This document shows, one piece after another, positions 33,535 to 42,045 of a stretch of DNA of 42,192 nt. The position numbers and the translations under genes were made by a program. The first letter of the stretch is position 1. The number at the start of each line of letters is the position of its first letter. Origin of the DNA: Thiohalocapsa marina (GTDB lineage: Bacteria > Pseudomonadota > Gammaproteobacteria > Chromatiales > Chromatiaceae); the NCBI RefSeq assembly GCF_008632335.1, contig NZ_VWXX01000036.1, positions 1 through 42,192 of the forward strand, in the 5' to 3' direction. The notes under the pieces were generated by a model. The model searched no databases, was not told where the DNA came from, and saw only the letters and a program-made list of their open reading frames with translations.

Positions 33535-34407
33535 ATGATCGGTCATGTCCTACAGGTCACACTGCCAGTGTTCAGCATCGCCGCCGTCGGCTATGTTTAC
33601 GGCCGTCTGCACGGACGGGAGATGGATTCTGCCAACCGCGTCAACCTGAACCTGTTCGTTCCGGCGCTGCTGTTCTACGTGCTGTCGGAAAAGATCCCGT
33701 CCGCGGCGCAATGGCATAGCGTCGCCATCGGCACGGTGATCATCGTGCTCGGATCCGGGCTGCTGGCGCTGCCTTTCACGCGCCTCGCCAGGCTGCCGAA
33801 GCGGGTCCTGCTCCCATCGATGATGTTCAACAACTCCGGCAATCTGGGTCTGCCGCTGGCCGCATTCGCCTTTGGCGATCAGGTGCTGCCGCTTGCCGTT
33901 GTGGCATTCGTCGTCTCCACGGCCATGCATTTCAGCCTGGGAATCTGGCTCGTGAGCGGGACCTTTCATCCAGGCACCCTGCTGAAAAATCCGATCTTTC
34001 TCGCCACTGTGGCCGGCATCCTCGCCCATGCCTTCGACTGGCATCTTCCGTCCATCCTGCTGCCGGGTCTGAAGATGCTCTCCGAGGTCGCGATTCCGCT
34101 GATGCTGGTGGCTCTCGGCGTGCGCCTGATCGGGTTTGATACACGACACTGGAAGTCGGGCCTGCTCGGCGCCCTGCTATGCCCGCTGAGCGGTCTGCTC
34201 AGCGCCTTTGTCGCACTGCTCTGGTTGGCGCCGGAACCCGAAACGCGTAATGTCTTGCTGTTGTTCTCCATCCTGCCGCCGGCGGTCATGAACTTCATTC
34301 TTGCGGAACGCTTCGGCCAGTCCGCGGACGAGGTGGCCTCCATGGTGGCCATGGGTAACCTTGCGAGCCTGCTGGTGATACCGCTCGGGCTTGGATTCAT
34401 GCTCTGA
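33535..34407 (+). CDS. AEC family transporter
   Basis: A 290-residue membrane protein with eight to ten hydrophobic helices. The central MMFNNSGNLGLPLAAFAFG is the hallmark of the auxin-efflux-carrier (AEC) family, bacterial members of which move malonate or other organic acids. The start is the ATG at 33535, 40 bases after the regulator; no strong ribosome-binding site precedes it. It lies in the same direction as the GntR gene and is probably cotranscribed. It could export or import an organic acid linked to the meta pathway. Confidence 0.85.
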   Translation: MIGHVLQVTLPVFSIAAVGYVYGRLHGREMDSANRVNLNLFVPALLFYVLSEKIPSAAQWHSVAIGTVIIVLGSGLLALPFTRLARLPKRVLLPSMMFNNSGNLGLPLAAFAFGDQVLPLAVVAFVVSTAMHFSLGIWLVSGTFHPGTLLKNPIFLATVAGILAHAFDWHLPSILLPGLKMLSEVAIPLMLVALGVRLIGFDTRHWKSGLLGALLCPLSGLLSAFVALLWLAPEPETRNVLLLFSILPPAVMNFILAERFGQSADEVASMVAMGNLASLLVIPLGLGFML

Positions 34408-34439
34408 TACCAGCGTTTGATGGTCTTGCGTCTACCAGC

Positions 34440-34471
34440 GGGTGAGGGGCAGGCTGCCCCCCCCCTCACCC
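34440..34471. terminator. Two-way terminator-like hairpin between carrier and porin
   Basis: GGGTGAGGGG (34440-34449) pairs perfectly with CCCCTCACCC (34462-34471); an alternative inner stem GGGGCAG-G-CTGCCCC also forms. It sits in the 71-base gap between two convergent genes, the expected place for a shared terminator. There is no T-run, so it may be a Rho-assisted or imperfect terminator. Confidence 0.6.
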
Positions 34472-34478
34472 ACCACCC

Positions 34479-35873
34479 TCAGAACATGAAACGCATTCCG
34501 GTCATCACACCGGTCTGGCTTTCGCCGGCGGGAGGTGCTGTTGCGCCGCCGCCGAGTGACACCTGATAAGCCGCATCGTCATCGTTTGCCACGTGCCCGA
34601 GTTGGGCATAGATGTCCAGCCCCTCATGCAGGTTATACATGCCGCGAAGCACATAAAGCATGGCATCGCGATCGATGCCGTCGATGTCTTCCTGATCGAT
34701 CTTGTGGATGCCACCATCGAGGGTGAAGGCACCGAACTTGTAGCTGCCGGTCACGTAGAAGGCATCCACATCCACATCCCCTGAGCGCGTATCGATTCTG
34801 CGGCCCAGCCACCCCAGGCCGAGTTTGCCGTTGCCGAGCTTGTAATAACCGCCGGCGTTGATCCGGCGATCGGTATCGTCCTCGCTGTCGAACAGGATCG
34901 GGGCCGCACCACCCGGTGCAAACGCCGTCGCACCTGTGCCGCCGTTGAGCTCGTCGATTGCCGCGGCCAGGCCAAAGTTGCTATCGTCGTAACGAATCAT
35001 GGTCGACCAGCCCTGACACGCGGTGGACTGGTCCAGGTCAGAGGTTTCCCCGGCGCAGGTGCCAGAGCCGGGCGTTCCACCAATCACGTCGCGACCAAAT
35101 GAATACGCGGCACCCAGTGACAATTTGTTAAACTTGCCTTTCCAGGCCAGGGAATTGTCGTACCGTGCGTTCGGAAGATAGAAATCCAGCGAACTCAGGG
35201 AGTAGATGTTCGGGCTCAACATGTCCGAAGCCACCAATGCTGGCAACAACATGGAGTACTGGCGACCGATGGTAAAGGTACCGAATTTCGGCGTTGCAAT
35301 TCCCGCAAACAGCTGACGGCCGAACAAACGTCCACCCTGCCCCTGGCTACCATCGTCAAAGTTGAATCCGGCCTCCAGGGTCGCTAATGCCTGATAGCCC
35401 TCGCCAAACTCCTTCTTCACCCGAAGCCCCAGGCGCGAGGGCAAGGTTCCCGTCACCGACACGAAACGCGTATCGCTGTCCTTGTTCTCGCCGATATTGT
35501 TCAGATGTTCGACACCGCCATCCAGAATGCCGTAAAGGGTCACCCCAGGCGCGAGGTTTCCTGACTTGGATCTGGCCGTCTTTTCCACCTCCGCCACCTG
35601 CACCGACTGTTTTTCCAGACGCTCGGCCTGCGCCAGGGTTTGCCGCTCCAGTTCTTCAAGCCTGCGCTGTTGCTGATCCAGCAACTCACGCTGCTTCTGA
35701 ATCTCTTGCCGGAGCTGCTCGATATCTGACATCGCAAACGCGGATGGCCCGAATCCCAAACCGACGCACGTGAGCGATATGACCAGAAACCGTCGCAACC
35801 TCGTTGCAGACGCCTGTGCTCCTCCGGATGTAATCGCGTTTTTCTTCGTGATCACTGTCTCATCCACTCGCAT
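34479..35873 (-). CDS. Gram-negative general porin with N-terminal coiled coil
   Basis: A 464-residue outer-membrane protein. The signal peptide is RLRRFLVISL...SAFA (ending near residue 47). A coiled coil of Glu/Gln/Arg heptads follows (about 50-100), then a 16-strand-type beta-barrel starting GVTLYGILDGGVEHL and ending in the C-terminal Phe (MRFMF) needed for outer-membrane assembly. The type is that of the trimeric porins common in betaproteobacteria. The start is uncertain: the ATG at 35873 has no ribosome-binding site, and the GTG at 35855 with GGATGAG upstream is possible. It lies between the aromatic gene cluster and the importer and may pass aromatic acids across the outer membrane. 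Confidence 0.85.
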   Translation of the reverse strand: MRVDETVITKKNAITSGGAQASATRLRRFLVISLTCVGLGFGPSAFAMSDIEQLRQEIQKQRELLDQQQRRLEELERQTLAQAERLEKQSVQVAEVEKTARSKSGNLAPGVTLYGILDGGVEHLNNIGENKDSDTRFVSVTGTLPSRLGLRVKKEFGEGYQALATLEAGFNFDDGSQGQGGRLFGRQLFAGIATPKFGTFTIGRQYSMLLPALVASDMLSPNIYSLSSLDFYLPNARYDNSLAWKGKFNKLSLGAAYSFGRDVIGGTPGSGTCAGETSDLDQSTACQGWSTMIRYDDSNFGLAAAIDELNGGTGATAFAPGGAAPILFDSEDDTDRRINAGGYYKLGNGKLGLGWLGRRIDTRSGDVDVDAFYVTGSYKFGAFTLDGGIHKIDQEDIDGIDRDAMLYVLRGMYNLHEGLDIYAQLGHVANDDDAAYQVSLGGGATAPPAGESQTGVMTGMRFMF

Positions 35874-36138
35874 ATTATTAATGTAGGCTGCGCGGGTCCC
35901 GACCTACCGATCGGAAACATCAGGCGCATAAAGAGACCGCACGTCCCTTTTCAGGGACGTGATTTCGTTTCAACGTTGGCCTATATCCAGCGTTATGAAA
36001 ATGCTTGTTTATTCAGCACTTCCCGCGCGGGGCAGCACGCCAGTGAGTCAGAGTCTGACCCCGGGATGATAAAGGACTCTTTACCCGGTGTTTCGGTGAT
36101 TCAAAAGCGTGCTCTGGACATTGGTTTTATCAGCCGGT
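35874..36138. other. Noncoding region upstream of the porin
   Basis: A 265-base gap with a visibly lower GC content than its surroundings. It holds one perfect hairpin (35940-35961) and a near-palindromic GTCAGAGTCTGAC around 36047-36060. No convincing open reading frame or RNA gene is present. A porin promoter must lie here, but I cannot point to one with confidence. Confidence 0.5.
35940..35961. promoter_or_regulatory. Hairpin upstream of the porin gene
   Basis: CACGTCCCT and AGGGACGTG form a perfect 9-bp stem with a TTTC loop, 67 bases upstream of the porin start. The plus strand follows with ATTTCGTTT. It could be a terminator for a message ending here, or a leader structure or operator for the porin. 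Confidence 0.6.
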
Positions 36139-36432
36139 CTACCGCATGTCCTTGATGATCCGGTCCATTTCATCGACCCCGAAACTCGGCAAGGTCTCCA
36201 CCCGCAGGTTTCCAAGCGCTGTCAGGGCCAGTGTTGCCTTTGCCAGCGTTGCCGAATCCGGGGCCTCGACGGTTAGAACCACATCGTAGTGGCCCATGGT
36301 AAAGAACCATTCGCGCGCACTCACACCCACGGCAGCAAAAGCCTCACGCGCCGCACGGGCACGTTCAACGGTCTCTTTTACATTGACTGCGCCCTGATCG
36401 GTCCAGTTGCCGAGCAGAATGTATTTGGCCAT
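36139..36432 (-). CDS. GYD domain protein
   Basis: A 97-residue small soluble protein of the GYD family. The N-terminus AKYILLGNWTDQGAVNVKET and the motif WFFTMGHYDVVLTVEAPD are typical. The fold is a dimeric alpha-beta (ferredoxin-like) barrel; no enzymatic function is established. It is downstream of, and in the same direction as, the hemerythrin gene (41 bases), so the two form a pair. Confidence 0.85.
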   Translation of the reverse strand: MAKYILLGNWTDQGAVNVKETVERARAAREAFAAVGVSAREWFFTMGHYDVVLTVEAPDSATLAKATLALTALGNLRVETLPSFGVDEMDRIIKDMR

Positions 36433-36473
36433 CGTATTCCTCCAGTCAGTCGTTGGTTAAAGTTTTCAAGAGA

Positions 36474-37055
36474 TCAACCCCGCTCAGGTCCAAGACCGTA
36501 GGGTGCCGGCATCAGGTTGACAATGCGGCTGAACAGGTCTCGAAACTGACGCTGGGTACCCACTCCTACCAAGGGGTCTTCATTCGATGCGAACGCGGCG
36601 TCGATCGTTTTCCAGTCTTCAGGTTGCAGAACTTTTTCCGCAATCGGCAAGATGACCTCTTCTTCCATGTTCATATGGGAAAAGTGTGAATTGACATACC
36701 ACTCGACCGCATCTGCGAATTGTTCAAAATTTGTACTGTCTTGCTCAAACGCTTCCAGCTTTGATCGCAGCTTGCCCAACCATTCAGGCTCCTGACGATG
36801 CTCTTCCTCAAGCACGTCGAGTTTTTCTGCAGTATCAGGATCTCGCTCGCGCAGCACCCGATAGATGTATTTGTCTTCCTTGGGGTGGTGCAACTTGTCA
36901 GGAAACGCCTCAATGTAGTCCAGCATGGACTTTAAGAGCACCAAGTCGGGGTTCTGCCTACCATTGCGTGCTTGTTCCACGGTGAACTGCAACCCCCGAA
37001 GGACGGCCGCAAGGGCCCGGTGCTCATCACGAATGACGGTCAGTGCAGATTTCAT
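36474..37055 (-). CDS. Hemerythrin domain protein
   Basis: A 193-residue helical protein of the hemerythrin/HHE family. Metal-binding positions appear in VIRDEHRAL, KLHHPKEDKYIY, VLEEEHRQE and HFSHMNMEEEVILPI, matching the HHE cation-binding pattern for a di-iron site. Such proteins sense or store oxygen, nitric oxide or iron. I chose the ATG at 37055 because GAGAGGA precedes it; upstream in-frame codons read into the family B repeat. That repeat lies 32 bases upstream, between this gene and livF. Confidence 0.88.
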   Translation of the reverse strand: MKSALTVIRDEHRALAAVLRGLQFTVEQARNGRQNPDLVLLKSMLDYIEAFPDKLHHPKEDKYIYRVLRERDPDTAEKLDVLEEEHRQEPEWLGKLRSKLEAFEQDSTNFEQFADAVEWYVNSHFSHMNMEEEVILPIAEKVLQPEDWKTIDAAFASNEDPLVGVGTQRQFRDLFSRIVNLMPAPYGLGPERG

Positions 37056-37086
37056 GTCATTCCTCTCTCGATGTTCAGAAAACGGG

Positions 37087-37224
37087 GTCTTGATCATCGT
37101 TCCGGCCACCTCCCGAAGTAGAGCGTGTAGGGACAGCCGTAGCGCCGTCCACCAGCGCGGCGTTTGGTGGACGGCGCTGCGCTTGTCCACCCTGCCGGCT
37201 ACCGACCGGCGCGATGATCAAGGC
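37087..37224. mobile_element. Family B element, complete MITE-like copy
   Basis: A 138-base element with terminal inverted repeats (37087-37107 and 37204-37224) matching at 17 of 21 positions. Within it is a second palindrome centred on GCGGCGTTT, whose outer left arm is decayed. It carries no gene. It sits between the livF stop and the hemerythrin start, both on the minus strand, so it is probably transcribed and folds as an RNA hairpin. Copies at the window ends show the same stem. No target-site duplication could be fixed. Confidence 0.75.
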
Positions 37225-37236
37225 CGACAACGGCAT

Positions 37237-37956
37237 TCAAACGCCAAGCAGTCTGGTCAGGTCAGGGGATTCCGCCACCTCAGCGGCGGGCCCCGCCAGT
37301 TCCACAAGGCCTTTTTGCAACACCAGCGCCTGGTCGCTGTGGGAAAGTACACGCCGAAAGTCGCGATCTACGATCAGTGTGGCAATACCGCTCTCCTTGA
37401 TGTCCGTGATGACATTCCAGATTTCGGTCACGATCAGAGGTGCCAGGCCCTCGGTCGCTTCGTCCAGGATGATCAGGTCGGGGTGAGTCATGAGCGCGCG
37501 TCCGATGGAGAGCATCTGCTGCTCACCACCCGACAATTGATTGCCCAGGTTCGTCAGTCGCTCCGTGAGTCGCGGGAAACGCTCGAGCACGCGTTCGTAA
37601 GGCCAGTCACAACGCCCATCCCGTCCGGGCCGTGCCGCCATCAGCAGATTCTCCCGAACCGTCAGATTCGGAAATACGCCGCGGCCCTCGGGCACATAGG
37701 CCACACCCATCCGGGCAACCTGATGCGGCTTGGCGCGCGAGCAGTCGTGTCCGAAGAACGTGATATGCCCATCGCGCTGCGGAACGTGCCCGAGCAAGGT
37801 CCGGATCAATGTGCTCTTGCCCATGCCGTTGCGGCCGAGCAGGCCGACGGTTTGCCCACGACTGATACGCAGGTCAATGCCGTGCAGCACATGGCTGGAC
37901 CCGTACCACGCATGGACGCCCTCTGCCTCCAACAGGAAATCACCGTGCGTCGTCAT
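37237..37956 (-). CDS. livF: Branched-chain/aromatic ABC importer ATPase LivF
   Basis: A 239-residue ABC ATPase: Walker A GRNGMGKST, Q-loop region YVPEGRGVF, signature LSGGEQQML and Walker B LIILDEATEGLAP. The usual H-loop region reads LIVDRDFRRV instead of the common VEQN, a mild oddity. LivF and LivG form the nucleotide-binding pair of the HAAT importer. I chose the ATG at 37956, one base after the LivG stop. Thirteen bases after its stop lies the family B element. Confidence 0.9.
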   Translation of the reverse strand: MTTHGDFLLEAEGVHAWYGSSHVLHGIDLRISRGQTVGLLGRNGMGKSTLIRTLLGHVPQRDGHITFFGHDCSRAKPHQVARMGVAYVPEGRGVFPNLTVRENLLMAARPGRDGRCDWPYERVLERFPRLTERLTNLGNQLSGGEQQMLSIGRALMTHPDLIILDEATEGLAPLIVTEIWNVITDIKESGIATLIVDRDFRRVLSHSDQALVLQKGLVELAGPAAEVAESPDLTRLLGV

Positions 37957-37957
37957 G

Positions 37958-38710
37958 TCAGTGCCCCTCGCCCAGATATGCCTCGCGCACCTCGCCAGAG
38001 TTCCGGATCTCGTCCGGGTTGCCACTGGCAATGACGGTGCCGTTGACCATGACCGTGATGCGATCGGCCACCCGGAATACGGCGTCCATATCGTGCTCGA
38101 CCAGCAAAATCGCATGATCCGGTCGGAGTTCGTCCAGCAAGGTCAGCATCCGCCCGGTTTCCTCGGCACCCATGCCTGCCAAGGGCTCGTCGAGCAGCAA
38201 CACCCGGGGCCCTGTGGCCAGACACATGGCAATCTCCAGCTGCCGTTTCTGACCATGGGAGAGCAAGCCGGCCGTACGATCGAGCACCTTGTCCAGGCCT
38301 GCGCGGTGTGCCGCCTCGCGGGCCGCATGGGTGCTCACCGGGCAACGGTTGGCGGGCTGCCACAGGTTCCAGCCCTTCTGTGCCTTCGCCTGAGCGGCAA
38401 GCCGACAGTTCTCGAACACAGTGAAACCGGGAAAAATCGTGTTGCGCTGGTAGCTACGTCCAAGGCCGGCCATTGCCCGCCTGGGCTGGGACCAAGTGGT
38501 GACATCGTTACCCAGGAGTTCTACGGTGCCTTCAGACAGAGGAATTTCTCCCGAAAGCAAATTGATCAGGGTGGACTTGCCGGCACCGTTGGTACCAATC
38601 ACCGCATGGAGACAGTTACGCGACAATTCGATCGATACCCGATTGACAGCGACCAGACCACCCCAGCGACGGGTAATGCCCTGCCCCCGCAGCAAGATCT
38701 CGTTCGACAT
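37958..38710 (-). CDS. livG: Branched-chain/aromatic ABC importer ATPase LivG
   Basis: A 250-residue ABC ATPase with Walker A GTNGAGKST, signature LSHGQKRQLEIAM, Walker B VLLLDEPLAGMG and H-loop LLVEHDM. The start is ATG at 38710, sharing one base with the LivM stop (TGATG). The N-terminal MSNEILLRGQGITRRWGGLVA is typical of LivG. The pair with LivF energises uptake by LivH/LivM. Confidence 0.93.
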   Translation of the reverse strand: MSNEILLRGQGITRRWGGLVAVNRVSIELSRNCLHAVIGTNGAGKSTLINLLSGEIPLSEGTVELLGNDVTTWSQPRRAMAGLGRSYQRNTIFPGFTVFENCRLAAQAKAQKGWNLWQPANRCPVSTHAAREAAHRAGLDKVLDRTAGLLSHGQKRQLEIAMCLATGPRVLLLDEPLAGMGAEETGRMLTLLDELRPDHAILLVEHDMDAVFRVADRITVMVNGTVIASGNPDEIRNSGEVREAYLGEGH

Positions 38711-39717
38711 CACCTGCCCCCCTCGGGTAGTTTTTTCAGAGGCACGACCCCGGACCCTGCAAGACGACTGCGCAAGACATCTGGCAGACCGACCAGACCG
38801 CTGGGAAGAAACGCGACCGCCAGGATGATGACCAGGCCAAGACCCAGGTGCCAATGTCTGGCAAACTCCCCAAAAATGGCTTCGGACTTGAAGAACTCTT
38901 GCAGCAGCATGAATGCAAATGCCCCGGTGATCGCCCCACGCAGATGACCGAGCCCGCCGAGAATGATCATCACCAGCGCCGCGCCCGAGAGATGCCAGTT
39001 GAGCAACTCCGGATTAACGAATCCATCCTTCACCGCGAACAGGAAGCCGGCCAGCCCGGCAAGCGCACCTGAGATGGTGAACGCCGCCAGCTTGTAGGGG
39101 TAGGTGACAAACCCCGTACCAAGCATGCGCTGTTCGTTCTCCTTGATACCTGCCAACGCACGCCCGAATCGGGACCGCAGCAGCACACCGAGAAAACCAA
39201 AGGTGCCAACCAGACAGAAGAGGCTGAACATGTACATGACCAAGGGTTCGTCAAGCACGAGCCACTCACCCAGTATTGGTCGGAAGTACAGGTAGATGCC
39301 GTCTGTGCCGCCACCGAGCGGCGTGTCATGGACGATGAAGTACGCCATCTGCGCGAACGCAAGGGTCACCATGATGAAGTACACCCCTTTGGTCCGAAGG
39401 GACAACGACCCGACCGCCAGGGCATACAGCGCTGCCGCACCGGCACTCGCCGGCAGCAGCCAGAGGATCGATGCCGGTCCGTCCTCACCCGACAGAAGCA
39501 CAGCCGCATAGGCACCGATGCCAAAGAAGGCCGCCTGACCAAAACAGACCAGGCCGGTGCTGCCGACCAGCAGTTCAAGACTCAACGCAAAGATCGCGTA
39601 GATCATGATCTTGGTGACAAGATCGATGCCGTAACTGCCCCCATCCAACCAGGGATAAGCCAGTAGAACAAGAAAGAACAGAGCTACAAAGATTGCTTTC
39701 TGATTAACCATTGTCAT
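38710..39717 (-). CDS. livM: Branched-chain/aromatic ABC importer permease LivM
   Basis: A 335-residue inner-membrane permease with about eight to ten helices. The motif SLELLVGSTGLVCFGQAAFFG and the EAA-like loop RSRFGRALAGIKENEQRMLG are typical of LivM. The start is ATG at 39717, overlapping the LivH stop by one base; a second ATG lies six bases on. It forms the translocation channel with LivH. Confidence 0.93.
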   Translation of the reverse strand: MTMVNQKAIFVALFFLVLLAYPWLDGGSYGIDLVTKIMIYAIFALSLELLVGSTGLVCFGQAAFFGIGAYAAVLLSGEDGPASILWLLPASAGAAALYALAVGSLSLRTKGVYFIMVTLAFAQMAYFIVHDTPLGGGTDGIYLYFRPILGEWLVLDEPLVMYMFSLFCLVGTFGFLGVLLRSRFGRALAGIKENEQRMLGTGFVTYPYKLAAFTISGALAGLAGFLFAVKDGFVNPELLNWHLSGAALVMIILGGLGHLRGAITGAFAFMLLQEFFKSEAIFGEFARHWHLGLGLVIILAVAFLPSGLVGLPDVLRSRLAGSGVVPLKKLPEGGR

Positions 39718-40598
39718 CACGCTGCCTTGAACAGGCCGTTGGGCTTCCAAAGCAGAATCACTGCCATGGCCAGGTATACCAGTACACCGGCGGCCTCAGG
39801 TAGCAGGACCTTGCCAAAGGTATCAATGAAACCGATCAGAAGCGCTGCTACGAGCGCTCCCTGGATGGAGCCGATGCCGCCAATGACCACGACGACGAAG
39901 CAAATGATCAACACTTCATTCCCCATCCCGGGGTAAACCGAAGACACGGGTGCCGCGACCATTCCGGCAAAGGCGGCCAGGGCAAATCCGGCAGCGAAAA
40001 CCACCCGATAGAGGAAGTTGATGTCGATGCCCAGCGATTGAATCATCTCCCGATTACTTGCCCCGGCGCGAATCATCATTCCAAGCCGGGTCCGGTTGAA
40101 GATATAAAACAGGCCGACAACCAACACCAGGCACATCGCGGACACAAAAAGCCGGTATACCGGATAGCTCATGACCTCGCCAAGCGGAATACTTCCACTC
40201 AGGAAGTCCGGGATCTGCACACCATGCACATCATCGCCGACGAGCAAGCTACGCAACTCCTCGAACACCAGGATAAGCCCATAGGTCATCAGCACCTGTT
40301 GCAGATGATCCCGGTTGTAGAGGTAGCTGTAGAAGGCCCACTCCAACAAGTAGCCGAGCAGCACCGCAAGGGCCAATCCGATGAGCAGCGTCAGAAAGAA
40401 GCCCCCGCCAAGAGTCGCTTCGATGACCGGTGACAAGGCATAAGCCATGTAAGCGCCGATCATGTAAAAGCTGCCATGCGCGAGATTGATGACGCCCATG
40501 ATGCCAAAGATCAGCGTCAAACCCGATGCAACCAGAAACAGCAGAAGTCCGTACTGCAGTGCGTTGAGGCACTGAATCAAAAAGGTGGTCAGGTCCAT
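39717..40598 (-). CDS. livH: Branched-chain/aromatic ABC importer permease LivH
   Basis: A 293-residue permease with about eight helices, the motif GVINLAHGSFYMIGAYMAY typical of LivH, and the EAA-like loop TRLGMMIRAGASNREMIQSL. It is 73 bases after LivK, and its stop overlaps LivM by one base. It pairs with LivM in the membrane. Confidence 0.93.
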   Translation of the reverse strand: MDLTTFLIQCLNALQYGLLLFLVASGLTLIFGIMGVINLAHGSFYMIGAYMAYALSPVIEATLGGGFFLTLLIGLALAVLLGYLLEWAFYSYLYNRDHLQQVLMTYGLILVFEELRSLLVGDDVHGVQIPDFLSGSIPLGEVMSYPVYRLFVSAMCLVLVVGLFYIFNRTRLGMMIRAGASNREMIQSLGIDINFLYRVVFAAGFALAAFAGMVAAPVSSVYPGMGNEVLIICFVVVVIGGIGSIQGALVAALLIGFIDTFGKVLLPEAAGVLVYLAMAVILLWKPNGLFKAA

Positions 40599-40671
40599 GC
40601 CTATTCACTCCCGTGATCGTTCCCCGCCCGGACAGGCGGGGACATAACAGTCAGGTCTGGAATGCAGGCCC

Positions 40672-41841
40672 TTATTTCATCCGACATCCGCGACCAGGAT
40701 CGCTCAGCGACTTGCTCGCAATGCGGACCACCTTGTTGACACCGTCGGTAACTTCGCGCAAGTAAAAGTCCTGGACCGGGTTATGCGAGCTCGACATGGT
40801 GAACTCGCCGCGGGGGCTGTCCACAGTCGCGTTACGTATGGCAGCGGTGAACGTCTCTTTGTTTGCAATGTCACCACCGGTCGCCTCGAGCCCGATTCCC
40901 AAGATCTGCGCTGCGTCATAGGCCTGTACCGAGTAAACGTCGGGTTGCTCCCCATACGCCTGCGCATAGGCCTCGCGGAAGGCGTCATCCCTTGGCGTGC
41001 CCAGTGCATCGGCATAGTGCAGCGCGGTCTTCACGCCCTCGGCATCCGCACCCTGTGCCTCAAGTGTTCCGTCGGTCAGGAAACCGGTACCGTAGAGCGG
41101 AATCGCGTCCTTCAGTCCGGCAGCGGCATAGTCCTTCACGAACTTCACCGCACCCCCACCGGCGAAGAATGCAAACACGGCGTCGGGCTTTGCCGCGGCA
41201 ATCTGTGTCAGCAGCGCCTGGAACTCCACATTCGGGAAAGGCACGTATAACTCTTTGACCACCGTACCGCCGGCCTCTTCAAAGGATTCCTTGAACCCGT
41301 CGAGCATCTCCTTGCCCGCGCCATATTTCCAGGTAATGGCCACGGCGGTCTTGTGACCGTCTTCAGCCATCGCCTGCCCGGTCGCATAACCCGGTTGCCA
41401 GTTGCTGAAGCTGGTCCGGAAGATGTTGGGCGCGCACAAGGGCCCCGTCACATTATCGGCGCCGGCATTCGGTACAATCAGGACAGTACCCGACTCCTTG
41501 GCGCGCTTGGCCATGGCGAGGGCGACGCCCGAATGAACGCTTCCGAGAAGCACATCGACTTCATGCTGCTTGATCAGCTTGTTGACGTTGTCGATCGCCT
41601 TCGCCGGGTTGGCCTCCGAGTCCACCTCGACATACTCGATCTGCCGTCCACCCAAGGTGCCACCCTGTTCGTCCACGTACAGTTTGAAGCCGTTCTTGAT
41701 ATTGTTACCGAGCTTTGCATAGGTCCCGGTGGCTGGCAGCATCATGCCGACCTTGATCGGCTCTTCTGCAAGGCTTGCTTGTGCAGACACCAAGATGGCA
41801 GCAGACAAGGCGGCACGCTGGGCCATCTTGCTTGTGTTCAT
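40672..41841 (-). CDS. livK: Periplasmic substrate-binding protein LivK-like
   Basis: A 389-residue type I periplasmic binding protein with a signal peptide (ending AQASLA). Mature sequence EEPIKVGMMLPATGTYAKLG and DVLLGSVHSGVALAMAK are typical. Related proteins bind branched-chain amino acids, amides, urea or aromatic acids; the aromatic gene neighbourhood makes an aromatic acid the best guess, not proven. I chose the ATG at 41841 because GAGGAG (41851-41856) lies nine bases upstream; an ATG at 41847 is only three bases from it. It is the first gene of the importer operon. Confidence 0.92.
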   Translation of the reverse strand: MNTSKMAQRAALSAAILVSAQASLAEEPIKVGMMLPATGTYAKLGNNIKNGFKLYVDEQGGTLGGRQIEYVEVDSEANPAKAIDNVNKLIKQHEVDVLLGSVHSGVALAMAKRAKESGTVLIVPNAGADNVTGPLCAPNIFRTSFSNWQPGYATGQAMAEDGHKTAVAITWKYGAGKEMLDGFKESFEEAGGTVVKELYVPFPNVEFQALLTQIAAAKPDAVFAFFAGGGAVKFVKDYAAAGLKDAIPLYGTGFLTDGTLEAQGADAEGVKTALHYADALGTPRDDAFREAYAQAYGEQPDVYSVQAYDAAQILGIGLEATGGDIANKETFTAAIRNATVDSPRGEFTMSSSHNPVQDFYLREVTDGVNKVVRIASKSLSDPGRGCRMK

Positions 41842-41885
41842 CGTCATACGCTCCTCTCTCGTCTAATACTATTGTTGTCACTAAT

Positions 41886-41926
41886 CAGGCGACGCCCTGT
41901 GCGAACCATGGATTGGGCGTCGCCTG
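41886..41926. promoter_or_regulatory. Perfect 12-bp inverted repeat upstream of livK
   Basis: CAGGCGACGCCC (41886-41897) and GGGCGTCGCCTG (41915-41926) are exact inverted copies around a 17-base loop, 45 bases upstream of the livK start. It could be an operator for a regulator of the importer or a leader hairpin. No regulator for it is encoded next to the operon. Confidence 0.5.
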
Positions 41927-41937
41927 GCACACTGGGA

Positions 41938-42012
41938 AGACGCTGCTTTCTTGGCCATCCTGGCCAAAGATCAGCACGCGATTCGAAAACGCGGTTTCCG
42001 AATCGCTTCATT
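41938..42012. repeat. Family A double-hairpin repeat, copy 3
   Basis: The best-preserved copy. Hairpin one is TTGGCCA-TCC-TGGCCAA (41951-41967). Hairpin two has arms 41978-41990 and 41994-42006 around GCG, pairing 12 of 13. It lies upstream of the importer promoter region and just before a family B element. Confidence 0.88.
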
Positions 42013-42045
42013 CTCAGCGGCATGCGGCGCTAAGGTCTAGATCAT

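Noticed and set aside
36047-36060. GTCAGAGTCTGAC as a transposon end
   Set aside because: No transposase, partner repeat or target duplication is visible nearby.
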